DNA of 64,000 bases, taken from assembly GCA_937949945.1 (NCBI GenBank), contig CALFEQ010000085.1, positions 1 through 64,000 of the forward strand, written 5' to 3'. Position 1 is the stretch's first letter. Every line of letters starts with the position of its first letter. Shown here one piece after another: positions 38,441-47,372 of the stretch. The position numbers and the translations under genes are program-made. The notes under the pieces were generated by a model. The model had not been told where the DNA came from, did no database searches, and saw only the letters and a program-made list of their open reading frames with translations. This stretch comes from an uncultured Myxococcales bacterium (GTDB lineage: Bacteria > Myxococcota_A > Polyangia > Polyangiales > Polyangiaceae).

Positions 38441-41341
38441 CTAGAACTCGTAGCGAGCGCCGAGCGTGAAGGTGCGGAAGCCCTGCCGCCCGGACGCGAG
38501 ACCGAACTGCGTCGTGTTCGGGTTCCCCTCACTGCCGTTGACGCCCACCGCCGACTGGAGCGCGAGCACGTTGTTCACCTGGAGCTGGAGCTCGACGTGC
38601 TGCTTGATGAGCTTGTAGAAGTCGTAGGTGAGCATGACGTTCACGGTGAAGATGTCCGGCGACCGGAACGTCGTCCACGAGCGGATGTCGCTGTACGTCC
38701 CGAGCTGACCCGGGTTGCCGGTCCCCGTGTTGTAGTAGGCGCCGGGCTCGTAGCCCATCGGCGCACGGCGGATCGTGTAGCCGGTCTCCGCGGTCGGATA
38801 CGCCTTGCTGAGGGCGACGCCGGACCGCCAGTTCATGATCAGACCGAGCGTGAACCCGTCGAGGAAGTAGTAGGTGGTGGCGGTCTTGATCTGGTGCCGC
38901 GTGTCGATGCCCGACTGGTACGAGTGATAGAAGGGCTCCATACGCGGGTTGTCGAACGGATACGACGCCGCCGTACCCCACGACTGCGAGAGCGTGTAGC
39001 CGCCCTGGAGCTCCAGGTTCTCGGACCGCGTCTCGAGGATGAAGTCGACGCCCGAGTACGAGGCCGTCGACCGCGGGCTGAACCCGTAGAGGGTCACGCG
39101 CGTCGGGATCCCGTTCACGAAGCCGATCGTCCTCGTGCCGGTCGGGTCCATGATCGCGTTGATCTCCTCACCCTCGAACTGGCGGCGGAGGTGACGGTAC
39201 GTGTAGTCGACACGACCGAGCACACCCTTCGCGAGCTCGCGGCGGAGCGAGAGGAGGATCTCGTCGGCGCTCGCGGCGACGCGATCGAACCGGATGCGCG
39301 TACCCTGCGGACCGCCGCTCGTCGCGAAGAACTCGAAGCGACGCGTCTCGGGGTTGTACTGCTCGATCGTGACCATGTTGCGCCGCGCGGTGTCGTAAGC
39401 CGACACGCCGCCGAGGGTCGGCATCTCGGTCATGCGGCCGTAGGAGACCTGCGCGATCGTCTTCGAGTCGTTCGTCAGATCGGTGATGACCGAGAGCCTC
39501 GGACCGAAGCCGCCGGCGGTGACGGAGACCTCGCTGTTCGTCGCGCGGACGGTGCCGGTGTCCCAGCGGAGACCGGGGAGGATCGTCAGCCACTTCTTCG
39601 GCTTGTAGCGGTCCTGGATGTAGACGCCGAAGATGTTTCCGCTCTGGTGCGCGGCGTAGCTCCGACCGATCGACCGGCGGAAGCAGCCCTCGCCGGTGTA
39701 GTTGCCGTCGACGACGCCGGGGTTGACGTACGGGTCGAGGTCGCAGAGGCCGCGGTCGAGCGGACCGCCGCCGCGGTCGCTGTACGAGACGCCGTAGCCC
39801 GTGATGTCGTCCGGCCCGCTCGTACCGCCCGTGAAGCTGACGGCGCGCCGCTGCTCGATGAACGCGGTCTGCACGCCGAACTCGGCCTCGTGGCGACCTC
39901 CGAGCTCGCCGGTCGCCGTGACCGACGCGTCGAGCTGGTAGCGGCGTCGCGTCGTGACGTCGTGCGCGCCGGTGTTGAACCAGGCGGTGCCGTCGTCGAG
40001 GTTCGAGTGCGCCGGGCGGTGGAAGTCGTACGGAACGCCGTTGATGAGGTCGCCGGGCGCGATGCCGCGCAGACCCTGGGGCCCGACGTTGAGACCCGTC
40101 TGGTTGTAGCCGAACAGGACCTTCGTCGAGACGTGCTTGTTCGCCTGCCACGACCACTCGATGGTGGCGCGGTGACCGCCCTGCGTACGACCGGCCTGCG
40201 AGTAGGGCGTCGACGCGTTGGCGCTCGCTCCGTCGTTGTTCTCGTAGTCGATCGTCGTGGGGTCCGCGAAAACCTCCGCGTGGATGCGGTGGACGTCGAC
40301 GGGGACGAACGTGACGCCCGCCGTGATGTAGTACGACTTGAAGACACGCGGCGGCGCCTGGACGAAGCGCGGCGGACCGGCAGGCTGCGCCGCATTGGAC
40401 CGCAGGTACTGGATACCGACGTTGTAGAAGAGCCGGTCCTTGATGATCGGGCCCTGGGAGTTCAGGTTCAGCTCGTAGCGACCCTGCACCGGCCGCTCCT
40501 TGCTGTAGTCCCACGGCTTGTTGCCGTCGTAGACCTGCGGGCCGTACGTCTCGTAGTCGACGAGGGCGGACGGCGCCCAATACGCCGACGCCGTGACGCG
40601 GTACTTGTTCGTTCCGCGCCTCGACTGGACGGCGACGATCGATCCGAGCGCGTTGTACTTGGCCTCGAAGCCGCCGGTACGGACCTCGACGGTCTCGAGC
40701 GCGTCCTGCTGGAAGTTCGCCGAGAACGTGTTCGTGACCGGGTCGGTGAGGTCGAGACCGTTGACGAGGTAGCGGTTGCTGCTCGACCGCGCGCCCTTGA
40801 CGTTCGGGTTGCCGCCGCCGACCGTGACGCCGGGGACCTGCGCCGCGACCGACTGGTACTGGCGGGCCATCGGCATGCGGTTCTGTCGGTCCATCGACAT
40901 GATGAGACCGGTCTGCGGCGAGTCCGGGTTCGTGAGGCGGCGCTCTTCCTCGACGACCGTCGTCTCCTCCTCCGTCGCCTCGGCCGACCAGACGATGTGC
41001 ACCGGCGTCGCGGCGTCCGGGTTGACGACGACGCGGCGCTTGATCGGCTTCATGCCCTCGTAGCTGACGACGAGCTCGTAGGTGCCGGGCGGCACGGCGC
41101 CGATCTCGAACGCGCCTTCCTCGTCGGTCGTCGTCGACTTCCTGACGCCGCTTCCGCCGGTGAGGCTGATCCTCGCGCCCGGGACGGGTGCCTGCGTCAT
41201 GGCCTCGATGACGGTACCGGTCACACGACCATCGGCCTGGCCGACCGCGTGGGCATCACGCGTGGTCGCGACGAAGGAGGTCGCTCCCGCGACGAGCGCA
41301 GCGATGATGGGAGCGATGCGTAGCTTGGCGGTCCGGTTCAT
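38441..41341 (-). CDS. Oar-like TonB-dependent outer-membrane receptor
   Basis: A 966-residue protein. After a signal peptide (to DAHA near residue 30) comes a carboxypeptidase regulatory-like beta domain (GTVIEAMTQAPVPGARISL, GTYELVVSYEGMKPI; about 35-120), then a plug domain (NPNVKGARSSSNRYLVNGLD), then a large beta barrel ending FTLGARYEF with terminal Phe. This is the layout of Myxococcus Oar, a receptor reported to be needed for protein secretion, and of SusC-like transporters. It lies downstream of TonB, ExbB and two ExbD genes. No siderophore or vitamin genes are nearby, so the substrate is open. Confidence 0.88.
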   Translation of the reverse strand: MNRTAKLRIAPIIAALVAGATSFVATTRDAHAVGQADGRVTGTVIEAMTQAPVPGARISLTGGSGVRKSTTTDEEGAFEIGAVPPGTYELVVSYEGMKPIKRRVVVNPDAATPVHIVWSAEATEEETTVVEEERRLTNPDSPQTGLIMSMDRQNRMPMARQYQSVAAQVPGVTVGGGNPNVKGARSSSNRYLVNGLDLTDPVTNTFSANFQQDALETVEVRTGGFEAKYNALGSIVAVQSRRGTNKYRVTASAYWAPSALVDYETYGPQVYDGNKPWDYSKERPVQGRYELNLNSQGPIIKDRLFYNVGIQYLRSNAAQPAGPPRFVQAPPRVFKSYYITAGVTFVPVDVHRIHAEVFADPTTIDYENNDGASANASTPYSQAGRTQGGHRATIEWSWQANKHVSTKVLFGYNQTGLNVGPQGLRGIAPGDLINGVPYDFHRPAHSNLDDGTAWFNTGAHDVTTRRRYQLDASVTATGELGGRHEAEFGVQTAFIEQRRAVSFTGGTSGPDDITGYGVSYSDRGGGPLDRGLCDLDPYVNPGVVDGNYTGEGCFRRSIGRSYAAHQSGNIFGVYIQDRYKPKKWLTILPGLRWDTGTVRATNSEVSVTAGGFGPRLSVITDLTNDSKTIAQVSYGRMTEMPTLGGVSAYDTARRNMVTIEQYNPETRRFEFFATSGGPQGTRIRFDRVAASADEILLSLRRELAKGVLGRVDYTYRHLRRQFEGEEINAIMDPTGTRTIGFVNGIPTRVTLYGFSPRSTASYSGVDFILETRSENLELQGGYTLSQSWGTAASYPFDNPRMEPFYHSYQSGIDTRHQIKTATTYYFLDGFTLGLIMNWRSGVALSKAYPTAETGYTIRRAPMGYEPGAYYNTGTGNPGQLGTYSDIRSWTTFRSPDIFTVNVMLTYDFYKLIKQHVELQLQVNNVLALQSAVGVNGSEGNPNTTQFGLASGRQGFRTFTLGARYEF

Positions 41342-41415
41342 GTGTCGAGCGAGAAGAGAAGTGGGTCGTGGACTCCGATTCGAGGCCGCTGCAACGAGCT
41401 GGCGAGCTGCGGTCA

Positions 41416-42738
41416 TCACTCCTCGGTCGGCAGAGGCGCCGCTTGCAGGCAGAAGATGTAGCGGGGAACGATGTTGACGTTCGGCGTGACCGCCGTCGGG
41501 CTCTGCGGCGTGCGCGCGGGCTCGAGCGTCGAGTTGGCGAGCTGGATGATCGTCGCCTCGTCCTTCGGGAGCTCGTCCTGAGGCGTCGGGCCGGGGAGCT
41601 CGTACGTCCAGACCTCGCAGACGGGCGAGTACTCCTCGGGATCCGTGAAGCGATCGGCCTGCACGACGTCGTAGCCCTGCCCGAGCGCGCCGGCCGTCGG
41701 CGCCGAGGCGCCGCGGCGGATGACCGGCGAGCGCGGGTAGTACAGGCGCATCGGGCGCATTCGCTTCGTCGGAGCGCCGCCGACGCGCGGCCCGTCTTCG
41801 ACCGGGATGTAGCCGCCGTCGATGTACGCGACGATGAACTGCCCGTACCAGCCGTACTTCTGGACGCTGATGCCGTTGACCTTCCCGCCCTGGAGCAGGT
41901 CGGGACGCTCACCGACGCGCACGACCGCGGCGCCGGGATCGATGATCGCCCACGCGAGGTAGCGATCGGGCGTCGGCAGACCGAGGCGTCCGAAGCGCTT
42001 GTCGGGCTCGGGCTCACCGCGCGGCACGTCGAGCTTGCCTTCGTCGGCGAGCCTGAGGAGCGTCCTTTCGCTCTTCGCGGCCTGGCAGTCGTAGTCCTTC
42101 GTCGTGACCGGGACCTCCGCCACCACCGGGCGGTAGCTCCAGGTCGGCAGCGCGGCGAACGGGAAGCTCGCGAAGCGATCCGGCGGGAACGTGAAGACGT
42201 TCCACTGCTCGTTGAGCGGAATCGCGTCCCAGAAATCGTTCTTCTTGTAGTTCGCCGGCGCCTTGCACCTGTGCTGCGGCGCGAACGGCTCGAGGCCCCC
42301 CGGCGGGTCGAAGTTGTAGACCATCGGCACCGGGACGGGGTTGCCCGAGCTCTGACGGAAGTCGGTGCCCGGGCCGGAAACACGCAGCGGATCGACGACG
42401 CCCTCCGGCCACAAGGCACCCGACGGCGGCGAGTAGCCCGTCGTGTGCACCTGGCTCGGCGAGAACGGGAACATGTAGTAACCGACCGGCCGACCCTTGG
42501 CCCACGCGAGGGTCTCGGTGAACGTCCCCGAGCCCGCCGTCTGCCGCACGCAGAGGGAGCTGAAGCAGTTGTGCCCCCGATATGCGGGCGGGAAGTTGTA
42601 CGGGTCGATCCCTCCGGCGTTGAACTCCTCGTCCGGGTCCCAGTAGCCCTCGAAGACGTCGCACGCGCCGAAGAACAGGATCGAGGCCAACGCCGCGCCG
42701 AGCTTCACCGCGAAGCGGCCCGCCGTGCGAGCCATCAT
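41416..42738 (-). CDS. hypothetical lipoprotein, receptor-associated
   Basis: A 440-residue protein. The signal peptide ends FFGAC|DV (lipobox). The mature part is rich in Pro, Tyr and Trp with several Cys (RGHNCFSSLCVRQ, HRCKAP, YDCQAAK, SPVCEVW, YIFCLQ) that may form disulfides. I do not recognise a domain. It lies directly upstream of the Oar-like receptor (75 bp), like the surface lipoprotein partner of SusC/SusD-type systems, though it has no SusD motif. An upstream ATG at 42816 is also possible. Confidence 0.75.
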   Translation of the reverse strand: MMARTAGRFAVKLGAALASILFFGACDVFEGYWDPDEEFNAGGIDPYNFPPAYRGHNCFSSLCVRQTAGSGTFTETLAWAKGRPVGYYMFPFSPSQVHTTGYSPPSGALWPEGVVDPLRVSGPGTDFRQSSGNPVPVPMVYNFDPPGGLEPFAPQHRCKAPANYKKNDFWDAIPLNEQWNVFTFPPDRFASFPFAALPTWSYRPVVAEVPVTTKDYDCQAAKSERTLLRLADEGKLDVPRGEPEPDKRFGRLGLPTPDRYLAWAIIDPGAAVVRVGERPDLLQGGKVNGISVQKYGWYGQFIVAYIDGGYIPVEDGPRVGGAPTKRMRPMRLYYPRSPVIRRGASAPTAGALGQGYDVVQADRFTDPEEYSPVCEVWTYELPGPTPQDELPKDEATIIQLANSTLEPARTPQSPTAVTPNVNIVPRYIFCLQAAPLPTEE

Positions 42739-42815
42739 CCGACGTCGAGCACTCCTGGGCTCCGTCGAGCTCGGTGCAACGCCGTGAGCAGGCGGTTCAT
42801 TGTCGTGGAAGAGCA

Positions 42816-43103
42816 TCAGCCATTCTCCGCGTCCGTTCCCGTGTCCGCCGGGCGGGTGTCCGTAGCAGCGTCGCGACTACCGGCGTCGTTTCCGCCCTGG
42901 CCGCCGCCGTTGGAGCCACTATCCGGCGTCTCGTCCTCTTCGTCCTCTTCTTCCTCCTCGACGCCCGCCTCGTACACCGGTTGGAGCGGCGTGCGATCGA
43001 AATCGAGGACCGCCTCGCACGCCGTCACGACCGGACCGACCGCGAGGATGAGCGCGAAGAGCGCCCGACGCTTCGTGCGGTTTCGCATGTTCTCGTTTTT
43101 CAT
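42816..43103 (-). CDS. small acidic lipoprotein
   Basis: A 95-residue protein. ALFALILAVGPVVTAC|EAV is a lipoprotein signal. The mature 65 residues have a Glu/Asp run (EEEEEDEEDE) and a Gly/Asp/Thr-rich end. It is probably disordered and could bind cations. It sits between the Pro-rich membrane protein and the larger lipoprotein in the TonB locus. Function unknown. Confidence 0.65.
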   Translation of the reverse strand: MKNENMRNRTKRRALFALILAVGPVVTACEAVLDFDRTPLQPVYEAGVEEEEEDEEDETPDSGSNGGGQGGNDAGSRDAATDTRPADTGTDAENG

Positions 43104-43117
43104 TGCTCGTCTGCGCG

Positions 43118-43843
43118 TCAGAACCGCAGGATCTCGCCCTTGAGCGCGGACCCGAGCCAGCTCGCCTTCTTCGAAGAGCCCTTCGTCGTGCTGCTCGTCG
43201 CGGCAGCCGCCGCGTCGGGATCGGGCTCGTCGGGCAGGAGGTACATCGCGAGCGCGGTGAACCCGAAGAGCGCCGCCACTCCGAACGACACGTCGGCGAT
43301 GAACGCGGAGCGCTCACCGGCGACGCCGACCTCGTGATCGGGCTTCTTCTGATACTCGCTGTGCTTCCCGACGGCGTCGATCGCGAAGAAGACGCCAGTA
43401 CCGAGCGCGACGCCCGAGATGATCCCGGCCACGACGATCGGCGTCGTCACCTTGCGCACGACCGGGCGCGGCGGCGCCGGCGGACGGATACGGGTCTCGA
43501 TGGAAGCGCCAGCCTCCGCGGGGGGCGGCTGCTCGGCAGGCGGCTGCTCGGCGGGCGGCGCGGGCTCCGTGGTCGGCGCCGGAGCGGGCTCGCCGTTCGG
43601 CGCGGGCGTCGGAGCGGGCTGCTGCGGCGCCTCGCCCGCCTCGCCGGACGGCGGCGGCTGCGGCTGCGTGGTCTCCGGTGCCGGAGCCGGCTGCTGCTGC
43701 GCCCGAGCCATGTTCGGGGACGCGAGCGACAATCCCGCGAAGATCGCGACGAGCGCGACGCGCTTCAGGATCGGGGCCGCCGCGCCCACGAGTCCGCGGC
43801 GACGCCCTCCGAACCACTCATGTGCAGGCTTGGAAGGGTTCAT
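43118..43843 (-). CDS. Pro-rich membrane protein of the TonB locus
   Basis: A 241-residue protein. A signal-like segment (LVAIFAGLSLASPNMARAQ) is followed by about 80 residues of Pro/Ala/Glu/Gln repeats, then two membrane segments (IVVAGIISGVALGTGVFFAI and VSFGVAALFGFTALAMYLL) and a Ser/Lys tail. The Pro-rich span could cross the periplasm as in TonB. It is 23 bp after the second ExbD gene, so likely part of the same operon. No domain is recognised. Confidence 0.7.
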   Translation of the reverse strand: MNPSKPAHEWFGGRRRGLVGAAAPILKRVALVAIFAGLSLASPNMARAQQQPAPAPETTQPQPPPSGEAGEAPQQPAPTPAPNGEPAPAPTTEPAPPAEQPPAEQPPPAEAGASIETRIRPPAPPRPVVRKVTTPIVVAGIISGVALGTGVFFAIDAVGKHSEYQKKPDHEVGVAGERSAFIADVSFGVAALFGFTALAMYLLPDEPDPDAAAAATSSTTKGSSKKASWLGSALKGEILRF

Positions 43844-43866
43844 CGGCGTGCTTTCTCCACACGCCG

Positions 43867-44280
43867 CTACAATGACTTCGTCATGAGGCCAAGAGTTTTC
43901 ACTCCGGCCCCGCGACATACGTCCATGACGTGCATGGCGTCGCCATAGAGCGCGTCGTCGTCAATCTCGAAAAAGACTCGCTTCTCCGTGCGGACGGCCA
44001 TCGCCTCGCGGATGCGATCGGCGAGGTTCACTTCGTCGATCGGCTCGTGATTGAGCTGGATTCGGCCATCCGCATTGATGGTGACGACGATTTCCTCGGT
44101 GCTCGAGGGGGTCGCGTTCGTCTCGACTTCCGCCTTCTCGGGCACCTTGACGTCGATCTCCTTCAGGAGCGACGGCGTCATCACCATGAAGATGATGAGG
44201 AGCACGAGCACCACGTCGACGAGCGGCGTGATGTTGATGTCCGAACGGAGCCCTCCCTTGTTACTTCCGCCGAACGCCAT
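43867..44280 (-). CDS. ExbD/TolR-family protein (second)
   Basis: A 137-residue inner-membrane protein with one N-terminal membrane helix, SDINITPLVDVVLVLLIIFM, which carries the conserved Asp used for proton flow, then a periplasmic domain. It is 3 bp after the first ExbD gene. Paired ExbD/TolR genes also occur in gliding-motor clusters such as AglQ/AglS of Myxococcus, so the complex may be a heteromer. Confidence 0.92.
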   Translation of the reverse strand: MAFGGSNKGGLRSDINITPLVDVVLVLLIIFMVMTPSLLKEIDVKVPEKAEVETNATPSSTEEIVVTINADGRIQLNHEPIDEVNLADRIREAMAVRTEKRVFFEIDDDALYGDAMHVMDVCRGAGVKTLGLMTKSL

Positions 44281-44283
44281 GGG

Positions 44284-44817
44284 CTACTCCTTGATTTCCT
44301 TCGTCTCCATGTTCACTTGCGCCGCACCCGACGCGTGGATTTGCTCGAGGACCTTGCGGACCTCCCCGAACTTCAGATTGCGGTCCGCGTGGACGTTGAT
44401 CGGGCGCGGCCCGTTCTTCATCTCCTTCTCGAGCTGGGTCGCGAGCTGCTCGACGTCCACCTTGTCCGCCTCGATGTAGACGCCGTCGCTCCGGACGCTG
44501 ACGACGACGTGCTCGCCCGTGTCCTGCCGCGTCGAGTGGTTCCGCGTACGCGGCAGCTCGACCTCGACGCCGCGATGGAGCATCGGCGTGACGACCATGA
44601 AGATGATGAGGAGCACCAACACCACGTCGACGAGCGGCGTGACGTTGATCTCCGATCTGACGTCGCCCGACGCCTGCGGCGCGTGTCGGCCGTGAAGGCG
44701 CCGGCGCTTCTTGTGCTTCGTCGGCTTCGTGGCGTGGCCGACGGGTCCGGCGTTCGGTGCCGCTCGACCGAAGCCGAAGCCCATCGGCGCTCGTTGCGCT
44801 CCTCCGTCCAGGTACAT
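44284..44817 (-). CDS. ExbD/TolR-family protein (first)
   Basis: A 177-residue protein. An unusual basic, Gly-rich N-terminus of about 55 residues (with HKKRRRLHGRH) precedes the family helix SEINVTPLVDVVLVLLIIFM, with the conserved Asp, and a periplasmic domain (VVSVRSDGVYIEADKVDV). The extra N-terminus sets it apart from its neighbour and may contact cytoplasmic partners. It starts 12 bp after exbB. Confidence 0.92.
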   Translation of the reverse strand: MYLDGGAQRAPMGFGFGRAAPNAGPVGHATKPTKHKKRRRLHGRHAPQASGDVRSEINVTPLVDVVLVLLIIFMVVTPMLHRGVEVELPRTRNHSTRQDTGEHVVVSVRSDGVYIEADKVDVEQLATQLEKEMKNGPRPINVHADRNLKFGEVRKVLEQIHASGAAQVNMETKEIKE

Positions 44818-44829
44818 GGCGCCTGCCCG

Positions 44830-45669
44830 TCAGCGCGGCTGGTAGCCCGGCGGGTACCCCGGCGGGAGCGAGGCCGGGTTGTGCATCGGCGGGTGCGAGG
44901 GATGCATCGACGGCGCGGGCGGGTGAGCCGACGGGTGCACGGGCGGCGGGTGCGCGCTGTGGTGCGCCATCGCCGGAGGCGGCGCCGCGCCCTCGCGCAG
45001 GATGAACGAGACGAGCTCGGACCCGATGCCGTTCATGTCGACCGTGTAGCGGTCGATGACGGTCGAGAAGTAGTTGAAGGACATGACCGCCGGGATCGCG
45101 ACCATGAGGCCGACGGCCGTCGTGAAGAGCGCCTCGGCGATACCGGCGGAGACGGAGCCCAGACCGCCCTGCCCCGTCGCGGCCATCGCCTGGAACGCGT
45201 TGATGATGCCGACGACGGTTCCGAACAGACCGATGAACGGCGCCGCCGACGAGATCGACGCGAGCCCACCGAGGCCGCGCTTGAGATCGGCGACCTCGCG
45301 CTCCTTCGTGCGATCGATCACGCGCTCGACCGCCTCGACGGGATCGTAGTCGGAATCGGCCGCTCCCCGCGCACGGGCCATCTCCGTCCCCTCGCGGTAC
45401 TCGAGGAACGCGTCGTGGACGAGCCGCGCGACCGGGTTGTCGTTCTGGGTCGACGACAGCTGCATCACGCCCTCGAAGTTCCGCGCCCGGAGCAGGTCGC
45501 GCAGCGGGAGGACGAAGCGGATCGACTTGCGCCTCACGCTGCGGAGCGAGAAGAAGCGGTCGACGATCACCCACAGCGAGTAGACCGAGCAAATCGCGAG
45601 CAGGATGTTCACCAGCTTCGCGAGTGGCGCCATGGTGTGCCACATCTCGATCACGTTGAACGATTGCAT
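44830..45669 (-). CDS. ExbB/TolQ/MotA-family proton channel protein
   Basis: A 279-residue protein with three membrane helices. The first is near residues 15-40; the pair near 130-200 carries ASISSAAPFIGLFGTVVGII and AEALFTTAVGLMVAIPAVM, the family signature. With two ExbD proteins it should make the proton-driven motor that powers TonB. The C-terminal 50 residues are His/Pro-rich (AHHSAHPPPVHPSAHPP), unusual for ExbB and possibly metal binding. Confidence 0.93.
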   Translation of the reverse strand: MQSFNVIEMWHTMAPLAKLVNILLAICSVYSLWVIVDRFFSLRSVRRKSIRFVLPLRDLLRARNFEGVMQLSSTQNDNPVARLVHDAFLEYREGTEMARARGAADSDYDPVEAVERVIDRTKEREVADLKRGLGGLASISSAAPFIGLFGTVVGIINAFQAMAATGQGGLGSVSAGIAEALFTTAVGLMVAIPAVMSFNYFSTVIDRYTVDMNGIGSELVSFILREGAAPPPAMAHHSAHPPPVHPSAHPPAPSMHPSHPPMHNPASLPPGYPPGYQPR

Positions 45670-45729
45670 TGTGCGGCCTTTCCTACTGGTGATCCGTTGG
45701 CGACTCGAGACACCGAGCGGCGTCGGTGC

Positions 45730-46446
45730 TCACTTGATGTTGAAGACGAAGTTGCGGATGGAGCAGACGGGAAGCGGCTGAGGCTTGTAGAGCCACGTGG
45801 CGCGAAGCTGCCGAATGATGTTGTCGTCCTCGGTCCCGCCGAGGCCTCGAATCACGGACACCTCGGTGATGCGTCCGTTCGAACCGACGCAGATGCGGTA
45901 CGTCGCGGTGACCGACTGCTTCGGGTGACGATCCTTGAACGGATCCGAGAGACGAGGATCGGGCGCCGCGAGCCTCTGCTTGTCGAAGACGAAGCTGGGC
46001 ACCATCTTCGGCGGGGCCGGAGGAGGAGGCGGCGCGGACGTCGGCGGCGCGCCGACCACGCCACCGACGACGCCGCCCGCGACGCCGCCGGGCACACCGC
46101 CCGGGACGCCTCCGGGCTCGCCGGCCCCGTCGCTGCTCGGCTCTTCCTTCGGCTCCTCCTTCGGCTGCGGCGTGGGCTCCTTCAGCGCCGTGTTCTTGAC
46201 CGGCACGATCTTCGGCTTCGTCGGCGCCTTCTTCTGCTGCGCTCCGGCCGGCGGCGGCGGAGGCGGCGGAGGCGGCGGCGCGTTGAAGAACGTCAGCGTG
46301 ATCTCCGGCGGAGGGAGCTCCTCGACGTGGAAGACCGAGTAGATGATGAGCCCGACGGCGGCGACACCGTGGAAGCCGATCGATCCGAAGAACAGCGTTC
46401 GACGGAACCAGCTCGGGCGAGCGACGGAGAAGGCCTCGGCTGCCAT
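45730..46446 (-). CDS. TonB-family energy transducer
   Basis: A 238-residue protein. One membrane segment (SIGFHGVAAVGLIIYSVFHV, about 22-41), a poly-Pro run, a Lys/Pro/Glu region, then GGVPGGVPGGVAGGVVGG, a Gly-Val spacer seen in other myxobacterial TonBs, then a TonB C-terminal domain (ATYRICVGSNGRITEVSVIR). It should link the ExbB-ExbD motor to the receptor plug. It starts 1 bp after the TPR lipoprotein stop. Confidence 0.9.
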   Translation of the reverse strand: MAAEAFSVARPSWFRRTLFFGSIGFHGVAAVGLIIYSVFHVEELPPPEITLTFFNAPPPPPPPPPPAGAQQKKAPTKPKIVPVKNTALKEPTPQPKEEPKEEPSSDGAGEPGGVPGGVPGGVAGGVVGGVVGAPPTSAPPPPPAPPKMVPSFVFDKQRLAAPDPRLSDPFKDRHPKQSVTATYRICVGSNGRITEVSVIRGLGGTEDDNIIRQLRATWLYKPQPLPVCSIRNFVFNIK

Positions 46447-46447
46447 G

Positions 46448-47278
46448 TCACCCCGCCTTGTTCTGGCGCTCGACGGCCATCTGGTAGTAGCGGTTCGCCT
46501 CTTCGAGGTGCTTGCGCTTCCCGTCCTCGCTGGGCTCGGACGCGGCGAGCTCTCGGTAGACGAGGTTCGTGTACGTGTACGCGTTCGGTGCAGCGGGCTG
46601 CAGATCGATCGCCTTCTTCAACGCCTCGATCGCCGCGTTCGCCTTCTCTTCGCGCTTCTCGTGCGGCCAGTCGGCGTGATCGTGCAGCTCCTGCCAGAGG
46701 AAGATGCCGTACGCGAGGTACCCCTCGGCCTTGTCGGGCGCCGCCTCGATCCGACGGCGATGCCAGCGCTCGGCCTCGTCGGGCTTCCGACACTTCGCGG
46801 CGACGGTCGCGAGCGTGCTGAGCGCCTCGATGTCCGGCGGGTTCTTCTCCGTCGCCGGACGGAAGAAGACGACGGCGTCCTCGTAGCGACCGGTCTCGAC
46901 GAACGTCTGCACGAGCGCCGATTTGACGCGCGTGTCGTCGGGGCGGAGCTCGAGGTACCGCTTGTACGCGGCGATCGCCTTCGCCGCCGCGTCCTGCCCC
47001 TCCTGCGTCTTGCCACCGACCGCCCTGAAGTGCGCGAGGTGCGCGGTCCCCGCGTTCAGCGCGAGGACGGGGAGCGAAGGATCGAGCTGGCTCGCTTCGT
47101 CGAACTTCGCGGCAGCACTGGAGTACGAACCCGACTTGTACAGGTCGACTCCTTCGCGTGCGCGGAAGCGCGCGCTGAGCATGTCGCAGCCGGTCAGCGT
47201 GACCAGCGCAGACAGTGCGAAGGCGCTGACGAGGCGACGACGTCGTGAGGGCCCGCGGCTCGCGTCGAGGAACTCCAT
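46448..47278 (-). CDS. TPR lipoprotein, first gene of the TonB locus
   Basis: A 276-residue protein with lipobox TLTGC|DM after a basic N-terminus (SRRRRLVSAFALSALV). The mature part is TPR repeats (LYKSGSYSSAAAKFDEASQL, AIAAYKRYLELRPDDTRVK, ETGRYEDAVVFFRPATEKNP). TPR lipoproteins occur with TonB/Tol-like motors in gliding machines and in protein export systems. Its stop is 1 bp before the tonB start, so it is probably the first gene of the operon. Confidence 0.88.
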   Translation of the reverse strand: MEFLDASRGPSRRRRLVSAFALSALVTLTGCDMLSARFRAREGVDLYKSGSYSSAAAKFDEASQLDPSLPVLALNAGTAHLAHFRAVGGKTQEGQDAAAKAIAAYKRYLELRPDDTRVKSALVQTFVETGRYEDAVVFFRPATEKNPPDIEALSTLATVAAKCRKPDEAERWHRRRIEAAPDKAEGYLAYGIFLWQELHDHADWPHEKREEKANAAIEALKKAIDLQPAAPNAYTYTNLVYRELAASEPSEDGKRKHLEEANRYYQMAVERQNKAG

Positions 47279-47372
47279 CGAACGGAGCCTCGTTTTGCGC
47301 AGATTTCAGCGCGGCGCAAGCGTCTTTCCGGGTTTCGAGCTCGAGCTCTTCGCTCGAACCCGCCTCGACTGA

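Noticed and set aside
35870..41323. A very long open frame on the plus strand antisense to the receptor and lamin-tail genes
   Set aside because: It is opposite to genes with clear domains and starts and has an extreme Arg/Asp/Val content, the usual mirror of GC-rich third positions.
42739..42816. Longer N-terminus for the receptor-associated lipoprotein
   Set aside because: The extra 26 residues would place a polar stretch before a complete signal peptide; the ATG pair at 42735-42738 fits better.
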